64,000 bases of DNA, from NCBI RefSeq assembly GCF_964355755.1, contig NC_092676.1, forward strand, positions 17,404,288 through 17,468,287, read 5' to 3'. The stretch comes from Antedon mediterranea (lineage: Eukaryota > Echinodermata > Crinoidea > Comatulida > Antedonidae). A program made the position numbers and the translations under genes. Shown here one piece after another: positions 59,727-64,000 of the stretch (position 1 is the stretch's first letter; each line of letters starts with the position of its first letter). The notes beneath the pieces are model-generated. The model was given only the letters and a program-made list of their open reading frames with translations. It had not been told where the DNA came from and did no database searches.

Positions 59727-62464
59727 TTTGATGTTTTTTGGCTATTTTCACACAACCACTCTACAGTATAACAAAATACATTAATTATGTTACTAACAAT
59801 ACATTAATAATATACTGCACAGTACTAAAATTAAAGATGTATTGTCCTCCAAAAACATGAAAAATGAAGATTAATTAATCAGACTTTAATTTTAATAGAG
59901 GTACAGTAATCCCTTCTTCTTAAAAAAAAACCTGATAAAATTCAACCAAAAACCCATTTGCTAGCAAATTTTTGTTCAAAGTAGATAACCATTATGTGAC
60001 ATTAAAATGGCATATTCAACAACAACAAAAAAAACTAAATTGTTTCAAGGCGATACATCTTGTCTTGTTTAATTTTAAAGAAAAACATTCAAGTTGAGCC
60101 GCTGCCAGAAAAACGTTATTTTCTATGAAACGCCAAATGCTAACTTTCGCCGGTGCTCGTTTTTATTAGGGATCCGATGACAATATATATTTAAAAGTTT
60201 ATGTATATAGCCTATATCACGGTTTTTAGTATATATTATTTAATATTATTAAATATTACAATTAAAGAAATAATTATGAAAATCTGACTTGTAGATTCCA
60301 AAATATAAGGCCTAAAACATCACAGAAAATGATCGTTTTTAGCCAAAAATGACTTGTTGTATGAACATCTAGGCCTACTCCATTATCAGTAAAATAATCA
60401 CGTCATAAAATCACCATTATTTTAGTAAAATATTTTGTGTATTAACATTGTAAAATTCAATAAAATATGATAATAAAAGATAGTAAATAAAAAATAATAA
60501 TTATTTAACCTCATTCGAAGAACATCAATACTCTATTTATTTAGGCCTAGGCCTAGTCCTGAGAGACAACATGATTTTTACGTGGTAGCCCTACAAGCGA
60601 GAAAAATATTATGGAGTGCACTGCATTTTTTTTTTTAACAATTAAATTATTAAATATGACTATGGTACTTTCCTTTGCTGTTTTGTTATGCGATTCAAAC
60701 TCAACAAAATTGTACTTGTAGTATGTAGAATAGGCCTAATTATATATTTATTATTTATTTTCATGACACAATAAACCAAAGACCATATGAACTATAATGT
60801 CGTAAAAGACGCACTGGGCGTTTCATAGAAATTACCGGCGGCTCAACTTGTCGGCGGCCCAAACGGTCATATCCCGTTTAACAACTGGGGCGAAACGACT
60901 CGCCTACAATTGATGGTGATGTGAATGACGGTGATGTCTATATAAATTCTAGCTTTGAATGACGAATAAGGCCTAGGCCTAGGCCTAGTAGGACTAGGGG
61001 ACTAACCCAGTCGTTTAAAGCTAGAATTACATGCATCACCGTAATTTATCAGTTTTTACAACAATAACAACAGGACCTTTTAAACCTCTAAATGACGTAA
61101 AATACACTTACAGATACAATTATTTAAGTTTCAAAATAATGAAACAAAACAAACGTTCTTCCGACGATTAATTAGCTACAACTACACCACCAACGACCGT
61201 ACCACCAATCAACAAACTTCTATATGGCCTTGAAATGAACGCCCTCAATTCGTGAATTTTAGAACAAAACTTATTTATATTACCAATTACCAAGTTAGCA
61301 GAAAGTAAAATGAAACATCAGAAAAATAGAAAACAGTAAAAAAAACGAAATAATTGAGGAGACAATAATCATTCATAAAATTGTTTATAATGTTAATTGA
61401 TGTAGATAATAAAAAAAAGCAATATTGCAGAAAAAAAAAGTAGGCAAAATGTTTATTTTTGAGAATTAAAATGTTACGTCATTATTATCATTATTATAAT
61501 TCATTCATCGTCACAACAGCGTACAGAACCTAGCTAAATAAAATAAAAGCCTGTTACACGACCGTCCCATTTCCGTTATCATCTAGGTCCGTTATCTATC
61601 TAGATAAAGTGCTGGTAGAAAATGTAATACTGTAGGCCTACATATTGGTTTTATTTACACCACCATTGTACGCTGGAGATAGCATAATAATTACGTCACT
61701 TAGGTAAAGATAAAGTATCGGTTATACAGTATTATAAATGCAGGTCAATCCAAGGAAAGAAGAATCACACCTCTAATATCCGGGTTAATAATTTGTTTGT
61801 GAGGCTCGCGACCAACACAGTTTTTTAGGTGATTCAGTGATTGAAACAAAAATGTGAATAACTGACGGTGGACACAACGCTTGATTTATTATAAAGAGAG
61901 ATACACAACAAGCTATAACAATGTATGTATTAGGCCTAAGCTTATTTGAATCGTATAATTTTAGTTTGAACACGAGTTAGGAACCTTTGAACCGTGATAT
62001 CTGTAGAATAGCACTATATGTTTACTCATGGAGTACTGTAAACCATGTTGTTTAGATGTTAAGAAATAACAGAAAACACTGTTACAGTTACATTGATTAT
62101 TGAAAAAAAGTATTTTTCTATTATAATAAATCATTAAAAGCATATGCCATAATGAACCCAAACAACACAAATTGTTTTATGCTTTGCCTAAAGACAAAAG
62201 GGCTAAGGTAAACATGTCTGTCTGTTCAATTATTGTCTCAAGTTAATACGTTATAATCATAGAATAGGCCTAAATAATTAATGCAGTAGGCCTGTGAAAT
62301 TGTTGTGGTTTCATTATTTGTATCCATCTTTATACAACAGTGACATTTAAAACATGGCAATATTGTTTATCAATTGGAGTTGGAGATGGAGAAATGTTGT
62401 CACTTAGGAGTAACTATAATTTCCTGAATAAATCTCTCCTAACATTACAATTTGTTATATTGCA
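59727..62464. other. Region between divergent TXNL4A and VAMP-like genes, no gene seen
   Basis: Mostly AT-rich with TAGGCCTA-type words (tandem aggcct near 60968-60988). A GC-richer patch at 60830-60905 (gcggctcaacttgtcggcgg) may be regulatory, but no defined element is visible. No exon can be supported. Confidence 0.55.
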
Positions 62465-62688
62465 TAGCCTATGTAAATACGTGAACGTGAACGTTGAAAC
62501 TACATCACATGACTACCGCTGCGAGGATCGTAAATCGTATATCATCGAGAACGATGATATTGACTGACTAATTTTTGCGTAATTATCGGGATATATATAT
62601 TCCCTCGAACATAATATCATTCCCTCGGAGATGTCAAATCTTATATTTCACCTCTAAGCAGGCGATATCTGTAGGCCTATAATATTAT
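62465..62688 (-). repeat. Composite interspersed repeat, reversed and internally deleted copy
   Basis: In reverse complement it carries both ends of the 3650-4515 repeat: the tail (ctaccgctgcgaggatcgta on plus) and the single-arm head (gagatgtcaaatcttatat on plus). The middle, including the tRNA-like segment, is missing. It ends about 70 bp before the first VAMP-like exon. Confidence 0.75.
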
Positions 62689-62739
62689 GACAAATCAGGC
62701 TTCAACTGAATCCTTAAAAAAAGTATAGATCCGAATTCA

Positions 62740-63646
62740 ATGAATGAAATCTTATTCAGGTCTTCTGACAAAACCAAGCAGCTCCAGAAAGATGTCGATC
62801 AAGTAACCGACATTATGCAAGAAAATATTGAAAAAATACTGGAACGTGGAGACAAACTTGACGACTTGTCTAAACATGCTGGTGAGTTATTCTTTAGCGT
62901 CTTAACAAAACGGAGAAAAGGTAACACAGGGGAGGAATGCGATAACACATCATTTTGTTTTTGGTATTAAACCAAAATAAGGAAACACTGTATCCCCATG
63001 ACACTATTAATAACCTAGCCCTGATGATCTTGAGAGATGAACCCAAATTGGAAAATTTAACTTCCAATGCATGATTCGCGTTACGCAGATATAAGAATTT
63101 CAGATTCACAAACTGTATGGGGATAGCCAGACTACATTATGTGAGCATGTTTCCATACGTGTTTGATCCAAAAAATGTCTCGGGTAATAATATGATGTAC
63201 AGTGCTTATGCGTGGTTCCCACTGCCGACGCAACACAAGGACGTAACGCAACGCAAGTGAATTGACCAATCACAAGCGATGGCTTATTCGCTTGTGATTG
63301 CAAACTGCCTATAACTTTTCGCTTGTCATGGTTAACACGCTTGCGTTGCGTTTACGTCCTTGCGTTACGTTCTAGTGGGAACCACCAAGCTTTAGAGGTT
63401 TCACAACATTAGGCGCTTTATATATCCAAGACATTATCAATATTATCACCGGATTTGCGCCACCGTCACCAAGATTGTTTATTTCCATTATGCAATGTTA
63501 ACTGTTTGTTTCTAAACACTATGAAAGTAATATCTCATCGCCTTTCTGTTTGTGCTTCATTTTTAGACGATTTAGAGCAAAATTCGGCTGGATTTAAAAA
63601 GACCGCTGTAAAAGTTAGGAAAAAAATGTGGTGGAAAAATACTAAG
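62740..63646 (+). CDS. R-SNARE (VAMP-like), partial gene: two SNARE-motif exons
   Basis: Vesicle-associated membrane proteins drive membrane fusion through a SNARE coiled coil. Exon A ends at 62881 (CAT GCT G, donor gtgagt) and exon B is 63567-63646 (acceptor tttttag, donor gtaaga); they join in phase to read DKTKQLQKDVDQVTDIMQEN, IEKILERGDKLDDLSKHADD and LEQNSAGFKKTAVKVRKKMW followed by WKNTK. The Arg in LERGDKL is the R-SNARE zero-layer residue. The basic WW end before the membrane anchor resembles VAMP8 and VAMP3 most, but I cannot assign a paralogue. The anchor exon must lie beyond 64000. The ATG at 62740 is in frame, but an acceptor-like ttattcag at 62752-62759 directly precedes the SNARE homology, so the true start may be in an upstream exon. 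Confidence 0.85.
63212..63386. mobile_element. MITE, GGTTCYCACT family, copy 3
   Basis: Left end gtggttcccactgccgacgc and right end gttctagtgggaaccacc are inverted repeats. The subterminal aacacaaggacgtaacgcaa is mirrored as ttgcgtttacgtccttgcg. It is the best-preserved of the three copies and lies in the VAMP-like intron. Confidence 0.8.
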
Positions 63647-64000
63647 GTAAGAAAATAGTTTACCAAAGCCAAAGTGATGCTACTATATTTAACGGTTGAT
63701 ATATTCCGTGATTGAAAACTATTTTTATCATTCTCATTTACTATTCAAAACCTCATATTTTTACAAAACATAATTTTACAAGAGAAAGTTTTTTTTTGTA
63801 ATTGTTCTTGTAAACATAAATGCGTAATGAATTGGAAAAATGCCAAATTCCAGTAAAATGTAAAACATAATAATCAATAAAAAATAAAATGCTGGATCCA
63901 AAATAAGTATTTTGAATTATTTTCCAGGAATTGATTTTAAATGTAAATGTAAATGTGGGAACTTGCAGCCTACTGGGCTGAATTACGCACAGGTGTGGAC

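Overview
This is animal (metazoan) nuclear DNA. It is AT-rich, its genes are split by GT-AG introns, and SINEs, MITEs and foldback repeats fill the spaces between exons. I recognise six protein-coding genes from their translated exons: an ORP10/11-type oxysterol-binding-protein relative, the tRNA wybutosine enzyme TYW2, GNPTAB, PGAP4, the spliceosomal protein DIM1/TXNL4A, and an R-SNARE of the VAMP class. The frequent TAGGCCTA words and the gene content suit a deuterostome, perhaps an echinoderm; this is a weak inference from general impression, not a computed result.

Layout. 1-25743 (minus): OSBPL10/11-like gene with 13 coding exons visible; its 3' part lies beyond the window. 27549-30712 (plus): complete TYW2 in three exons, divergent from OSBPL. 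31030-34386: repeat-bearing intergenic DNA. 34387-54419 (minus): complete GNPTAB, 27 coding exons, 4890 nt including stop, predicted 1629 residues; the exon phases chain without a break from Met to stop. 55232-56467 (plus): single-exon PGAP4, divergent from GNPTAB by about 0.8 kb. 59298-59726 (minus): single-exon TXNL4A. 62740-63646 (plus): two SNARE-motif exons of a VAMP gene that runs off the right edge.

The genes are not an operon and share no pathway, although GNPTAB (mannose-6-phosphate tag on lysosomal enzymes), PGAP4 (GPI side-chain glycosylation), the ORP and the R-SNARE all act in the secretory or endolysosomal membrane system. Exon coordinates were read by hand from splice signals and reading frame. 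They are internally consistent but untested by transcripts.

The non-coding part is the more unusual part. In GNPTAB intron 14 there is a 1.2-kb inverted repeat whose arms are built from a 21-bp minisatellite. GNPTAB also carries a broken copy of part of its own exon 11, a predicted GC-AG intron, two 5S-rRNA-like SINE copies in opposite orientation, and a 27-residue repeat in its spacer. The OSBPL gene has a candidate 39-nt in-frame microexon inside its PH domain. Three or more SINE families, several MITE families and a 1.9-kb hAT-like element are also present. I found no convincing novel multi-gene system, CRISPR array, prokaryotic element or intact virus.
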